From Chara braunii (taxonomy: Eukaryota; Streptophyta; Charophyceae; Charales; Characeae), in assembly GCA_003427395.1 (NCBI GenBank), contig BFEA01000049.1, positions 4,038,469 to 4,080,706 of the forward strand: a DNA stretch of 42,238 nucleotides, given 5' to 3'. Below the pieces are notes generated by a model that made no database searches, was not told the origin of the DNA, and was given only the letters and a program-made list of their open reading frames with translations. How positions within the stretch are numbered: position 1 is the stretch's first letter; each line of letters starts with the position of its first letter. Of the stretch, positions 10,376 through 20,801 are shown piece by piece. Made by a program: the position numbers and the translations under genes.

Positions 10376-10667
10376 NNNNNNNNNNNNNNNNNNNNNNNNN
10401 NNNNNNNNNNNNNNNNNNNNNNNNNNNNNNNNNNNNNNNNNNNNNNNNNNNNNNNNNNNNNNNNNNNNNNNNNNNNNNNNNNNNNNNNNNNNNNNNNNNN
10501 NNNNNNNNNNNNNNNNNNNNNNNNNNNNNNNNNNNNNNNNNNNNNNNNNNNNNNNNNNNNNNNNNNNNNNNNNNNNNNNNNNNNNNNNNNNNNNNNNNNN
10601 NNNNNNNNNNNNNNNNNNNNNNNNNNNNNNNNNNNNNNNNNNNNNNNNNNNNNNNNNNNNNNNNNNN
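10316..10667. repeat. (TC)n microsatellite running into an assembly gap
   Basis: An uninterrupted CT dinucleotide tract from about 10317 to 10375 meets 292 Ns (10376-10667). The gap was probably caused by the microsatellite. Long frames crossing it are artefacts. After the gap the sequence is C-rich then A-rich. Confidence 0.95.
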
Positions 10668-10845
10668 ACCCCAACCCCCCTCCCCCCCCAACAAAAAAAA
10701 CAAACAAACAAACCCGCGCATCCAACACACCTGCCCCAACCCAACCTGCATGTGTGCGCGCATCCCTGCGCGCGCGTGCGCATGTGCGCTTCGCCCGACA
10801 CATAGCGCAGCGCAGCATGCACCGGTGCTGTGCGCCGCAAGTATG

Positions 10846-10853
10846 ATCCAAAC
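10846..10853. repeat. hAT target-site duplication, right copy
   Basis: ATCCAAAC, identical to 9834-9841; the interrupted gypsy coding sequence continues from here. Confidence 0.88.
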
Positions 10854-11191
10854 TGTTCCCCCACATTGATGATGAAACTTTTCCCTTCCGAGATCCTATG
10901 ATACCTCGTGCTATCAACGGTGGCCACGAAATAGACAGAATTGATTCCCGTGAAGGAAGAGGGATGAACAAACAATACAGAGTCCAATTCCTTTATCACC
11001 CGTTGAACGAGTTCTACTGGATCGACAGAAAACAGCTGCTAAAGAATGCTCCCCGGGTTGTTAACGCTTATGAACGACAGATCGCTGATGGACAGACTGC
11101 TAAGTTTTCTGCAAAACTCACTCCCCACGGTTATACTGAAACTCTCTTTCTGATCTACGCCTACGATGCATTTTGTGCCGACTCTGAATGA
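10854..11191 (+). pseudogene. Ty3/gypsy pol C-terminus with chromodomain-like region
   Basis: This is the continuation of the integrase tail after the hAT insertion, in one open frame ending TGA at 11189-11191. It contains HEIDRIDSREGRG followed by QYRVQFLYHPLNEFYWI and NAPRVVNAYE. This follows the chromodomain pattern (an E-I-D/E-R-I strand, a Y-x-V-x-F/W strand with aromatic residues, an N-A-P helix). Chromodomains tether chromovirus integrases to chromatin; that role is known for the family, not shown here. It ends about 30 bp before the polypurine tract. Confidence 0.75.
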
Positions 11192-11219
11192 GTTACTCGC
11201 GCGAAGGGACCTCGCTCAT

Positions 11220-11232
11220 GAGAGGGGGGTAG
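11220..11232 (+). promoter_or_regulatory. Polypurine tract
   Basis: GAGAGGGGGGTAG directly precedes the TG of the 3' LTR, the position of the plus-strand primer in LTR retrotransposons. Confidence 0.85.
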
Positions 11233-12534
11233 TGTAATGACCCGCCAAAACACAGACTGAGAACACTGCTGATTTCTGGGATTTGCCGCTGGAATGTATG
11301 CCTTGCTGAGATTCCCGCATTCTATTGTGATTTCTAAGTCTGCGTGTGTGCGTGCCTGCTGGCCTGTGTGCCTGTCTGAGTGCTTGTCGGCCCCCGCAAG
11401 GGTACTTGTTGGTTGAAAGGCCCTGCAGGGCCGGTACTTACCTATGGCGGTGACTTTGAGGGTTGCGGCGGGGAAAACACTCCAATAGCGGGGGTAGGCC
11501 CGTAACAGGAAGAACACTCAAGTAGCACGTAGGTCGGTACCACTCAAGTAGTGGTAGAAGTGTCGGGTACTTGAGGCCGAGCAGAAGAAGACAAAAGTTG
11601 GCATTTTTAGAGGCCCAGTAGCGGTAGGTTAGAGGTAGGCCGGTACCAGTCCAAGTAGCCTGAGTCTAGGGCCTGTCTGGATGATATTAGAGCCTGCAAT
11701 GATGTTTCCCTCCAAAAGGGAGGAGGTACCGGTTGCTGGGAGGCTGCTCGGCCTAGGAAGTCACCATCCAAGAGGCCAGTAGGCCGCTATATCTTCGGGA
11801 GGAGCAAGCACCTCCTCCTCATTTGTGGTGTGCAAGGATTGGCGACATACTGCTGGAGCCAAGCGCTGGACTTGGGAGCGCTGCCTGGAGGAGGAGAGCA
11901 GCTGAGCACTCAGCCTGGCTATGGCGAGCAGCCCAGCCTGAGGAGGAGGAAGAAGGGGGCGAAGTAAGAGAGCGGCGAGGTACCTACCTGGCTATGGTGG
12001 ACACCACCTTCACCACCTTGTTAGGCGCTGCATCTGGAAGGCCCCGGTTGGGGTAGTGCCGCACCAAGGAGGCTCGAGGCAGAGTCAGGCATGGCGGCAT
12101 GACGAGCAGCGACATAGCTGCTTTGTGTTGTCCTTTGGACAAGAGGGCAGAGCCCTCAGTAGCCGCCATAGCCTAGGCATGTGGGAGGAGGAAGAAGAGG
12201 GGAAGCCATGGCTATGGTGGACCTGTTGTTGTGTCACAGTAAGAGGGAACTTTGGATAATGATTCTGGTTCATCCACTCATTGTTATTATTATTATTGGA
12301 AGAAGAATAAGATTGGCGAAGTGAAGGAGTAGGAAGGTGGAGAGAGAAGGGGGATTTGTCATCGGTCTTGCGGGTGTACATCTTCTTCTCTTCTCCTTCT
12401 TCTTCTTCTTCTTCTTCTTCTTCTTCTTCTTCTTTGGTCTCTATCTCTTTGCAAATGCTTTCATTTCTTTCGCAATTGGGTGGCATTGTATTTCCTTGTG
12501 AATTCGCACTTTGGAAGTGACCAGGATCGTAACA
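11233..12534 (+). repeat. 3' LTR (about 1.3 kb)
   Basis: It begins TGTAATGACCCGCC and ends GGATCGTAACA. It is followed by the target duplication GAAGG. Its first 800 bp match the truncated 5' LTR, and its whole length matches the solo LTR 34141-35465. It contains a CTATATC TATA-like motif near 11788 and a (TTC)n microsatellite at about 12385-12433. Frames within it are not conserved among LTR copies. Confidence 0.9.
12384..12433. repeat. (TTC)n microsatellite within the LTR
   Basis: A nearly pure TTC trinucleotide run; equivalent but shorter TTC tracts occur at matching places in the other LTR copies (about 13220-13280 and 35328-35360). Confidence 0.9.
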
Positions 12535-13377
12535 GAAGGTACGGTAGCTTGGGAGGCCAACCGGCCTGGAGAGTCACCGCCCGAGGAGGCAGCAGTCCGG
12601 TATATCTTCCGGAGGAGCGGAGAGCTCCTCCTCATTTTGCAGTGCAAGCTCAGCGTCACACTGCTGGAGCGAGCGCTTGGTGTACCAGCCCTTGGGAGGA
12701 AGAAGGCGGGCTTGGCCTCCGTCTTAGCTATGGTGGAGAGGACCAAGGAGGAAGACTTCGGGGAGTAGGAGTAGGAGAAGGAAGATGGTGTGCAAGGAGG
12801 AGAGTGACAGGGGTGTTTACCTGGCTATGGTGGTCTGCATCTTCATCTTCTTGGTTGGCGCTACACGTGGAAGGCCCCATAGGGGGTTGGCTTCACAAGG
12901 AAGACTGCGGGGGTGTTAGGCATGGTGGCCATTGTAGGAGGGACACATTGTCTTTCTGTTGTCCTTTGAACATCGAAGCAGGGCTCCGCTAGTCCGCCAT
13001 AGTCATCTACTTAGCCAAGTAGGAGGAGGTCTATGAGGTGGCTATGATGGACCTGATGTGTCGCTGGTAGTAAGGAAGAGATTCAGACATTGATTCTGGT
13101 TCATTCTTTCATTGTTATTATAATTGTTTTTGGAAAGAAAAAGTTGGGGGAATTCAAAGAGGTTGGATCTGGTGGTGAGTTGGAGAGGGATTTGACATTG
13201 TTCTTTGTTGGCGTACGTCTTCTTCTTCTTCTTCCATTCTTATTTCTTCTTCTTCCATTCTTATGTCTTCTTCTTCCTATGTCTATTTCTTTTTCCAAGT
13301 TCTTTCATTTCAGTTGCAATTGAACGACATTGTCTTTCTGTGAGTTATTGCATTTCAAGATAGCCAGGATCATAACA
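12535..13377 (+). mobile_element. Right part of the old interrupted LTR
   Basis: After the duplicated GAAGG, the sequence TACGGTAGCTTGGGAGGCC continues the LTR pattern GGTACCGGTTGCTGGGAGGC from the point where 7532 stopped. It proceeds through CCGGTATATC, the hairpin GGAGGAGC (12611-12618) / GCTCCTCC (12624-12631), GCTATGGTGG motifs and a TTC tract to the LTR end GGATCATAACA at 13377. It is more diverged than the LTRs of the inserted element, which fits an older age. Confidence 0.82.
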
Positions 13378-13378
13378 A

Positions 13379-13931
13379 TTGGTATTAGAGAGGTACTCAC
13401 TTGCTGGCGAGATGTAGTCTTGTTGCCCTAACCCTAATCCAAGATGACAGGGCTAATTAATCTCGGATCATGGTTGGTTAGTGAGGTAAGTGGGGTGGTG
13501 AGGAGATGCCCCCACCTAGTCCAGGTCGTGTTGGGTTGACATATGACCTGGCTAGGTTGATGGAGTGGATGAATGGGGTAGTGAGACACTAGGGGTGACT
13601 TGTTGGAGTGATTAAGGAGAGGAGAGAGTGAGAGGCACTCACACCTGGAATCTAAGCTTGAGGACGGCATTAAGCGACTTTGGGCTTCTCTCCCAGAGGC
13701 GAGCTTGGGGGAAGTAACCATGGCTGCATCAAAGGACTGCAAGTTGCTGATTGGTCTTCAACATCGACGTGGGATGCGGCGGTGTTACGAACGAGCCAGG
13801 GCTCGATCCCTGGTCTGCGGGCCACAAGCCTGCATCCGGCCTTTTCGTTGTTTCCTGCTGCAGCCCCGTTTGGGCGCCACTCCCAAAATCCCCGTTTTGA
13901 AGATCCACGCCCAGGACCTTGCAAACCCGGT
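13379..13931 (+). mobile_element. Primer site and leader remnant of the old gypsy element
   Basis: Directly after the LTR end comes ATTGGTATTAGAG, one substitution from the initiator-Met-tRNA primer site TGGTATCAGAG. The next 550 bp have no recognised gag domain. On the minus strand near 13797-13814 is a T-arm-like stem, CCAGG-GATCGAG-CCTGG type, which may come from a tRNA-derived sequence, but no complete tRNA folds. The segment ends where the right arm begins (GTCGGTG, 13932). Confidence 0.6.
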
Positions 13932-14949
13932 GTCGGTGCAAATACCCTTACAAGGGTATCCGCCCTGGATTTTGCAAGTGGCAGAAAATAAGTTTGGTTT
14001 AAGGTCTGAGTACGCCACGCGAGTTGCGGTTGTGTTTCAATTACGTTGACTAAGTGGTTGACTAGAAATAGTGAGTGTGTGGGCACGCAGACTTAAGGCG
14101 TGCGTGATCTCTTTTCTTATTGATGATTATAGAGTCGGCGTGGTTACCGGCGAAATTATTGTTTTTGATTAAGCCAGGATTAAAAAGATTGTCGTTTGAT
14201 TGGTGTGCATTGCGCTCGACCGCGACACGTGTGTACGCACATGCGGAGACGTCGATGGTTGTATAGCTTCGCGTGATAAGCAGAGTGCGAGGGTAGGCGT
14301 GGGTCACGATGACCATGGAGTTTTAACCAGAGAGAAGAGAGAGTGACCGGGTAGCATTTGGCAGACCCGCACGCGTACTGGCAACTATTTAAATGGCTTA
14401 CCGCTAGTGCTAAGCCCCGCCAAGGGCCTAGCACTATTGGTTACGGTGTCGGATTTTCGTCCGAGGGATTCACAGATCGAGACCAGCCGGCGTCGATGCA
14501 GGAGCGTCGGAGCAGCACGAAGGGATCAAGGGGTTGAGGGCCCGGCGGGGCTGTCCCCCATGGTTTTGTTCGCCTGCGGGGTCGAGGTGGTACAAGCGAC
14601 CCCCTTTCTTCTTTTTCACCGCTCGCTGTGCAATTTTGCCTTTAGTTTTTTGTACTATTATTTTATCTTCGTTTTGGTATTTTTAAATCGGGACGTGGAC
14701 CGAGGAGATCAACGTGCATGCGAGCAGGTGGGTGATCCACGAGGCGGAAGAAAATGAGTGGCGAGGACTTTCTGTGGGCGCGCCGCCCGTCAACTGCTGA
14801 TTGCGGTGAGGGACTTGAGTATGACCATGCTGATGGGACCCGAAATATGGCGAACTGTCTGGGCAGAGTAGCCCAGGGCGCAGTAGCGCAGGCCACAGGC
14901 TGCATGCGACCAGTCCCATGGAACCCTTCCCCACTTTAGACCTCAAAGT

Positions 14950-14985
<36 letters not shown>

Positions 14986-14999
14986 CGTCATCAAGGCTC

Positions 15000-17274
15000 A
15001 CGTCAAAGATTCGCAGCAGGCCCGCCCCCTCGATCCCACGACGTGCGGTGAGAGAGGGGAGTGTGAGTATGCCCGTTGGGGCCCCGTAAGGCGGAGCGGG
15101 CCAGAGGAAACTCGGGGGAGGGCCGCAGCGCTGTTGCTACATACGGATCACCTGTCGGACTTGGGTATAGGGTCGAAAGACTAATTGAATAAGCTCACTA
15201 GCGAGTTCTCCTCAAAGTTATTCTCAGGATAGCTGAAGTTGTTGAAAACAACTTATCGGTCGTCATTACTTTCTGGGTCGGACGGCGCGAGATCCGCTGC
15301 TGTCGGAAGCTGTGTAGAGAGGAGCGAAAGGGGATGGCCATGGAGATCGAAGCGAGGGCAGAAAGGAGACGGGAAGCGAGACTGTGAAAGAGAGAGGAAT
15401 CTGGACACGTTTTCGCGCCAGATGCAACCAAAAGCAGAGATAGAGGGAATGAGCGAGGTCGGATCGGAAGAATGCTGATCTCGTTCACTCCTTGATGGAA
15501 ACGAGCGAGCGGAGGCTCATTCTGGGGGTTTTGGGGGACGACGACCTCGTTTCTGAGGTCAGTTTAGTTAAAGGTTAGTAGGATTACAACTAGACAGGAA
15601 AAGGAGTGCACGGATGGAGTCGGGGAACAAAGAAGAACGGAAGTGAGGAACATGTATCTTGCCCGTTCCTCCACAGAATCAGGCGAACCAAGAGCTGGAT
15701 CGGTTTTTTTTTGCACCAACGAGATGATTGGGAGTGCTAGTTTGAGGAGTGCGGTAGTCGGTTAGAAGTTAGAAGAGAAGATGGTGCGTGGAGAGATGGC
15801 GGGAGTGGAGAAGAAAGGAAGAGGGAAACACATATCCCACTCATTTCTGGCCAAAGTTGATCGACCCAAAAAGCTACAGTGAGGTTTTCAGCCATTGCGA
15901 GTTCAATGGCGATGTTAGTTTTGGCAGTAGGGTGATGGTTGGGTTGATATGAGAGGATGAGGTTGCGGGGTGTGTGGCCAAGGAAAAGCGAGAAGAGGTG
16001 AAGTCGGGCATGTTGATGATAGGGTGACGAAGGGGAACTTGACAGGATTGAGAGGGGGAATTGAGAAGGTCGGACAGCGAGAAGAGGGAGTAGTGAGTTG
16101 AAGAGGTAGAGCCTGAGGGAGAAAAGAGAGCGACAACGACAACGAGGGGAAGGAAATCCTACCTCGATATGGCGATGCATCCTCCTGTGTTTTAGCGGAA
16201 GATTCATTTCGTGTTAAGAAATTTGGAGTAGCCGAACTGGACCATTGGGAGCATGCGCCTGCTAACTATCACGATTGTTGCATGAAAAGGTTGGTCATCC
16301 TCTTAAGCGGAGTACTATCGCGATCATCGTGTTGTTTGTCGTCATGACCGGGAGGTTGTGCTACGTCTTCCTCTTTTGGTGTGACTGCACTGCATCCTGG
16401 TGGTCGTAGTTGTTCTATGTTGTCTTTGTTATCGTGCCAGCCGACGTACTGCCTACGATCACCCTTCTCGCTCACTGCTGCTCATCATCGGCTTGATTAG
16501 CATGGGAGATTGCTTATAGACCGTATAAGTGTCTTGATTCGGGTTCAAGCAGCTTTCCCTACATATACTAGTGCTGGATCATGACCAGACGCATGTGAGA
16601 ATGGGCAGGAAAGGTAGCTAGAGGGAAAGATAGGTGGAAGGGAGGAGAGACAAGGGCTTACTATATATCTACCGGGTGAGATTGGAGTAGCGGGAGGCAA
16701 GCCATAGGGATGAAGTCTTACCTGTTGACCGGAGTAGCTGCTCGCTTCGTTTTGCTCAAGGGGAGCTAGCGAAAAATGGCCACAGGGTTGGAGACTTACC
16801 TGCTAGCCTGTACGCAGCCATCCTACCATGTGGAGTAGTGTGAGGCTGCGAACCTACCTGCTGACTGCTGTATGACTCAACCGACATTCGATGGCACTAG
16901 AGTGAAGTCAGTAGTAGAGCTGGAAATTTAATTGTTGGCCGGTCCACTGTTCGCTGCCGATTGAAGCGGAGAGCGGCCAGTTGAGGGGCTACGGGCTGCC
17001 TATTGACCGGTGGGCTGCTCGTTCCGCCGGTCACAGTAGTGTGGGTCCAGGTGTGGGATGGATTCTTGCCAGGACTTGCCGAGGACTGCACAACGGGGAT
17101 CTGCGCATACTCCGACCACTGTATGGCCAACTAAATTATGTTGCTGCCTCACTACGAAGAGAGGGAAGACTCTGATTTGACCCATAGCCGTGTCTTGAGC
17201 TGTAGTCGATACAGTTCGGACCTCGAAGCTCTGCGGAATGGTTGAGTTGTTTGAAGAGGGGTCCTTGTTGCAAG
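15000..17274. other. Right-arm interior, no gene recognised
   Basis: This is weakly related to the left-arm interior. From about 16650 to 17050 a degenerate motif, CTTACCTG(C/T)TGACCGG-like followed by GCTGCTCGC, recurs roughly every 60-80 bp. No domain is visible in the frames of either strand, including the minus-strand frame 15737-16207, which is composed largely of Ser/Pro/Leu from purine-rich DNA. Confidence 0.4.
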
Positions 17275-17854
17275 CAGGAGAGTCGTTAGGAAGTCAACAG
17301 TCCGTGTTTTGACTTCGACTGACCAAGCTTACACACATTTTCGCTGTCGTTGAGGGGCCCTCAGGCACACCAATGTATCAAGGCCCTCTCACGCGAGTCT
17401 GAGTGCACCTCCCCTGGATCTGAGAGGCTAAACCTTTCTCCTTCTGCCCTTCTTATTCTAAGTCTGGCCTGTTGGTTTAGAGAGGAAGGCGGCAGGCGGG
17501 ATTGCAACCCGTAAGTTGTGCCAAGGCCTTTGTGGGAGGTTGCCCCACCGATTGCGGGAGCTCTGCCGGAACCTAGGCGAGGTTCTGGAGGCAGGGAACT
17601 GAGTGGTAATCTTCATCTCCTTCTATAAACCCAGTTAAAACCCCTACCTGTACATCTTGCTACAGTTTGACTGAGTATATTGCATGCATCCTTATTGAAT
17701 TTATGTTTGACTTTCTGGATAGAGTTAAGCAAAGGAATGCATGCGCAATCTCAGTTTTATTTTTTGTTGGTTGTTAGAAGTTTTTTATTGAGAAAGGGGT
17801 TTGGATTGGGGGAAGGTGGGAGGAAGGTGGTTTTGCTTGCGATTGACCAGGTCA

Positions 17855-18420
17855 ACCAAGGTTTGGACTTTGTTTCTAAGTTGAATGGCCCAGTGCTGTG
17901 TTTTATTTTAATTGCTTGGAGGACCGGACTTTGTTCCTAAGTTGGATGGTCTGGTTGCTCTGACTTGCAAGTGCTGCACACAAATGCTTTTTCAGGGAGC
18001 AATGGCTTGGTCGCCTTGGTTTATTTTTGGATTCTCTGAGTGGGATTGGGCTTTGTTTCTAAGTTGAATGACCCAGTCTCCTTATGTTTCTTTATTGTTT
18101 TTGAAAATGGAGATTTGAGCTTTGTTTCTAAGTTGAATGACTCAAACTACCTTTTGTTTATTCTGAGGGAGATCAGGTGTAGGACCAGGCTTAGTTTCTA
18201 AGTTGAATGGTTTGGTCTGGAGCCACTCACATACCGGAACCAAGAAATAGTTTTATCTATACTCTATTATTATTTTACTTATAAACACGCTAGTCAGACT
18301 TTGTTTCCAAGTTGAATGGTCTGGCTATAGCTTATCATAATGAAGAGAGTATTAATTAAGAATATTAATAGGTGGTAAGAAGGGGTAGGTTGAACTTTGT
18401 TTCTAAGTTGAATGGTTCAG
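17855..18420 (+). ncRNA. Array of conserved-loop, variable-stem hairpins, right arm (putative structured RNA)
   Basis: The loop consensus is CTTTGTTTCTAAGTTGAATG. Stems (plus strand) are 17924-17929 with 17949-17954 (CCGGAC/GTCTGG), 18044-18050 with 18072-18078 (GATTGGG/CCCAGTC), 18114-18119 with 18141-18146 (TTTGAG/CTCAAA), 18183-18190 with 18210-18217 (GACCAGGC/GTTTGGTC), 18291-18299 with 18319-18327 (TAGTCAGAC/GTCTGGCTA) and 18390-18394 with 18415-18419 (TGAAC/GTTCA). A weaker one lies at 17862-17893. The non-Watson-Crick pairs are G-U on this strand. The array continues beyond the gypsy insertion at 27570-27604. Confidence 0.5.
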
Positions 18421-18443
18421 TCCTATGCTACCTTAAAGACTAA

Positions 18444-19532
18444 TGCGAGAAACGAGCCCTCACGGGGAAACATGTTTTGGGCAGAGGTCCCCAGCAAGTC
18501 GAGTGCCCGCCCTAAGTGAAGGCGGGCCTGAATATTCATCAGAGGCCAAAATTCGACATTTTCATATGTGGGTATTCAGGCTCTTGGAGCACGCTAGTTG
18601 GTTGAGTGGACGCGTGAGCCGCACTAAGCTGCGACGTACAATTGGCCCAGGCCTTGGCAGTTGCGCCTGGGCACATACACACAAAGCAGGGCCAATACAT
18701 CATGAAGCGGCCACCGGCCTATGCAAAAGCAATACTATTGACGCACCTACCTAGGGTTCCTGCGCAAATGCAGCAAACAACCCAAGTCCGGAGACTCAGG
18801 CCGTGCCCAACTGTAAAGGGCCCAGGCCCTCAACTGTAGTCTCGGGCCTGGGCGCAGGAATTGAGGCCCAACCGGAAGCTACTAAAAGCTTCCAGCCAGG
18901 CCACACGCAGCATCTAGGAGGCTGCCACTTCCATATAGGAAGCGAGGCAGCCCAGGTCGGGCATTCTGGCCCGCGCAGGCAATGAGGTCACGCTGCTGCA
19001 CTGCTGCATAGGATGTTGCCCTGCGGCCAGTGCGCTAGCGGGGCGCATTGAGGTGAAGTGGGGCGCAGCAAGGCAACGATGCGCTGGCAGCCATAGCCGG
19101 GCTGTTGGGCACAAGGGGGTAAGAAGGGGCGATCTGGTGGTCTTCTGGGAAGGAGGCAAGTGTGTGGGTTCTCAAGGTCTGATGAGGGTGACGAGATACG
19201 TACGTGGTTCATGAAGAGAGGTCGGCTATGGTGTTAACATCATGTACATTGGTCTTCGAGAGTCGAAGTGAGCCTGTTGCGTGAACAGAGTTGTAGGTGG
19301 GATAGTCGAGTAGAGTAGGCTAGGCGTTGGGCGCCAGACAGCGAGGAGCGACTTTGGATTCTTTGTTGGTGTGGCCTGTGGGCTTGAACATTGGCTCATT
19401 ACTTCATTGTATTGCTCTGTTTGGATGGATTCTCGGTGCAATTGTGCTCTCTGCTTGTACACGACTACTTGGACATCAGTGTGATTTCGCAACTTGGTTT
19501 TCTGTATATCGTTCGCACTCATATTCCTTGCA
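18444..19532 (+). repeat. 5' LTR
   Basis: It starts TGCGAGAAACGAGCCC and ends ATATTCCTTGCA. It matches 26421-27520 along its whole length with scattered substitutions and small indels; for example, the 3' copy carries an extra segment near 26442-26460. Frames inside are shared only because the LTRs are copies of each other. Confidence 0.93.
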
Positions 19533-19535
19533 ATT

Positions 19536-19547
19536 TGGTATCGGAGC
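19536..19547 (+). promoter_or_regulatory. tRNA primer-binding site
   Basis: TGGTATCGGAGC lies 3 bp after the 5' LTR. It matches the initiator-Met-tRNA 3'-end complement (TGGTATCAGAGC) with one change. Confidence 0.88.
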
Positions 19548-20801
19548 TGGTTAGTTATCGCCGCTTACCTGGCACTGGCGACATTGTTACTTGATGCGCT
19601 GACGATGCTTCATGTGCAGTAAGGATACTTCGGCGCTGGTTTGATTGAGCGGGGCCCAGGTAGAGGGGCCGGCCGCTGGAAGGCTGTGGCAACAACGGGT
19701 GTATGTATGGTGATGAGAGCATGTTGACGTGGCATTTTGGCTGAGGTGGCACTGCATCGCGTTATGGGTGGTACCGAGGCTATTGACCGGTCATCGAAAT
19801 GCACGTCGGCCCAATTGGTGAGAAATTTGTGGTTGGGGGCAGCTATCTCCAGGTACGTTGTTCCCATTCCTTATCTACCCTCTCAATCTCTTCTTACCGT
19901 AAGGAAGTGAGTCCAACCTTGAGTGTCCTCTCTTTGGTGAGGAGTCGTGTACGCTCTACCTTGAGAGACGACATTCTTCCCAGTGGCGCATCTGGTAGGA
20001 GAGGGCGGTGCCTCTGAAGGGCCCTGGTCAAAGCACGGGTCATGGTCACCATGCCAACCCATGGGAGTAATACACGCAGGCCATGCTGATTTGTCCTTTG
20101 AGGCTCTTTGCTGCGCTGACTGAAGGGGTGTGCGGACTGACCAGTCCTATACAGACGCTTCCAGACTGTCTATAAACGTTTCTGGTTGGGGTCTGAACTC
20201 CCCACTGGTTGTGATCGTCGTCCTGATTGCGACGTTAAATAATTCCTGAGGACTCTCGGGGGCTGTCCTTAAATTGCCTCTTGATCAGCCAGATCAGTCA
20301 GACGTAAGGCTCGTTGCACGCGAGGGTAAATAAAGGGCAGGCTGGTCATAAGCATACACCTTGGGCATAGGGGTGGGCCGTTAATGCACACCTTAGACAC
20401 GACCGCTTGATGATGCTCACAGGCACGTTGGATGCAGGGGAAGGAGATTCCAACCGAGGACTCATTTGCAACACACTATCATACCCATTGTGCATACATC
20501 TGCTCACATTAGTTTATTTTTATCTTGATTAGTTGGTTGACAGACTGCTGACACCTAACAGACAACCTAGAGTAGGATTGTAATCTACCATAATCAGTTC
20601 TTCTCAAAGTTTTTTGTGCAGAACTAGTCAAGATAGAAGTAGACTGCGTACAGTCTGTGTAGGCGCTGTCGATGCCGCTTGGCCGGTAGTCTAGGTAACT
20701 CGCCGGACATTAATTCATTTTATTTATTTTTAGAACCGGCCAAACGCATGCTGGAGTAGGTCCCAAGGAGGACAATAGTGCAGACAACGTCTACCTAGTT
20801 G
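19548..20801 (+). other. Gypsy leader, no gene recognised
   Basis: This is the stretch of about 1.25 kb between primer site and gag. I see no conserved domain in it. Such untranslated leaders carry packaging signals in the family, but none can be pointed to here. Confidence 0.6.

Larger units (their letters stand above)
9842..10845. mobile_element. Non-autonomous hAT-like DNA transposon
   Basis: The ends are perfect 15-bp terminal inverted repeats: CATACTTGCGGCGCA at 9842-9856 and its reverse complement at 10831-10845. They are flanked by the 8-bp duplication ATCCAAAC. Subterminal DNA is rich in GC dyads, such as GCGCACGTGCGC at 9874-9885. I see no transposase; about 1 kb including a 292-N gap is too short for one, so mobilisation in trans is inferred. 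It interrupts the gypsy pol frame, which resumes immediately after the second duplication. The true length depends on the gap size. Confidence 0.85.
7533..12534 (+). mobile_element. Ty3/gypsy element, internally deleted, nested in an LTR of its own family
   Basis: Both ends are LTRs starting TGTAATGACCC, and the right LTR ends TAACA. A perfect 5-bp target duplication GAAGG flanks it at 7528-7532 and 12535-12539. The 5' LTR is cut short and joins directly to the RNase H region of pol. Primer site, gag, protease and reverse transcriptase are therefore missing, so the element is non-autonomous. The order RNase H, integrase, chromodomain, polypurine tract, 3' LTR is that of chromovirus-type Ty3/gypsy elements. 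A hAT-like element sits within its integrase/chromodomain region. Confidence 0.88.
13932..18443 (+). repeat. Right arm of the giant inverted repeat, part 1
   Basis: In plus orientation it equals the minus strand of 7506 down to about 3370. It starts with GTCGGTGCAAATACCCTTACAAGG at the arm tip, in which the palindrome ATACCCTTACAAGGGTAT lies at 13942-13959. It ends at the gypsy insertion 18444. Frames inside are not shared with the left arm and are not called. The arm resumes at 27521. Confidence 0.8.

Noticed and set aside
10083-10999. Long frames on both strands across the CT tract and N gap
   Set aside because: They consist of the microsatellite translation (LSLSLS, ERERER) and unknown residues, and lie within the hAT-like element.
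12085-12486. Glu-rich minus-strand frame
   Set aside because: Produced by the TTC microsatellite in the LTR and not shared by other LTR copies.
13426-13437. Telomere-like CCCTAACCCTAA
   Set aside because: Only two units, inside a gypsy leader; no interstitial telomere array.
13795-13830. tRNA gene on the minus strand
   Set aside because: A T-arm-like stem is present but no D-arm, anticodon arm or acceptor pairing could be found.
15737-16207. 156-residue minus-strand frame
   Set aside because: Ser/Leu/Pro-rich translation of purine-rich DNA, not preserved in the opposite arm and without a domain.
18443-18754. Frame repeated at 26379-26975
   Set aside because: Both lie in the two LTRs and are similar only because LTRs are copies; no domain.
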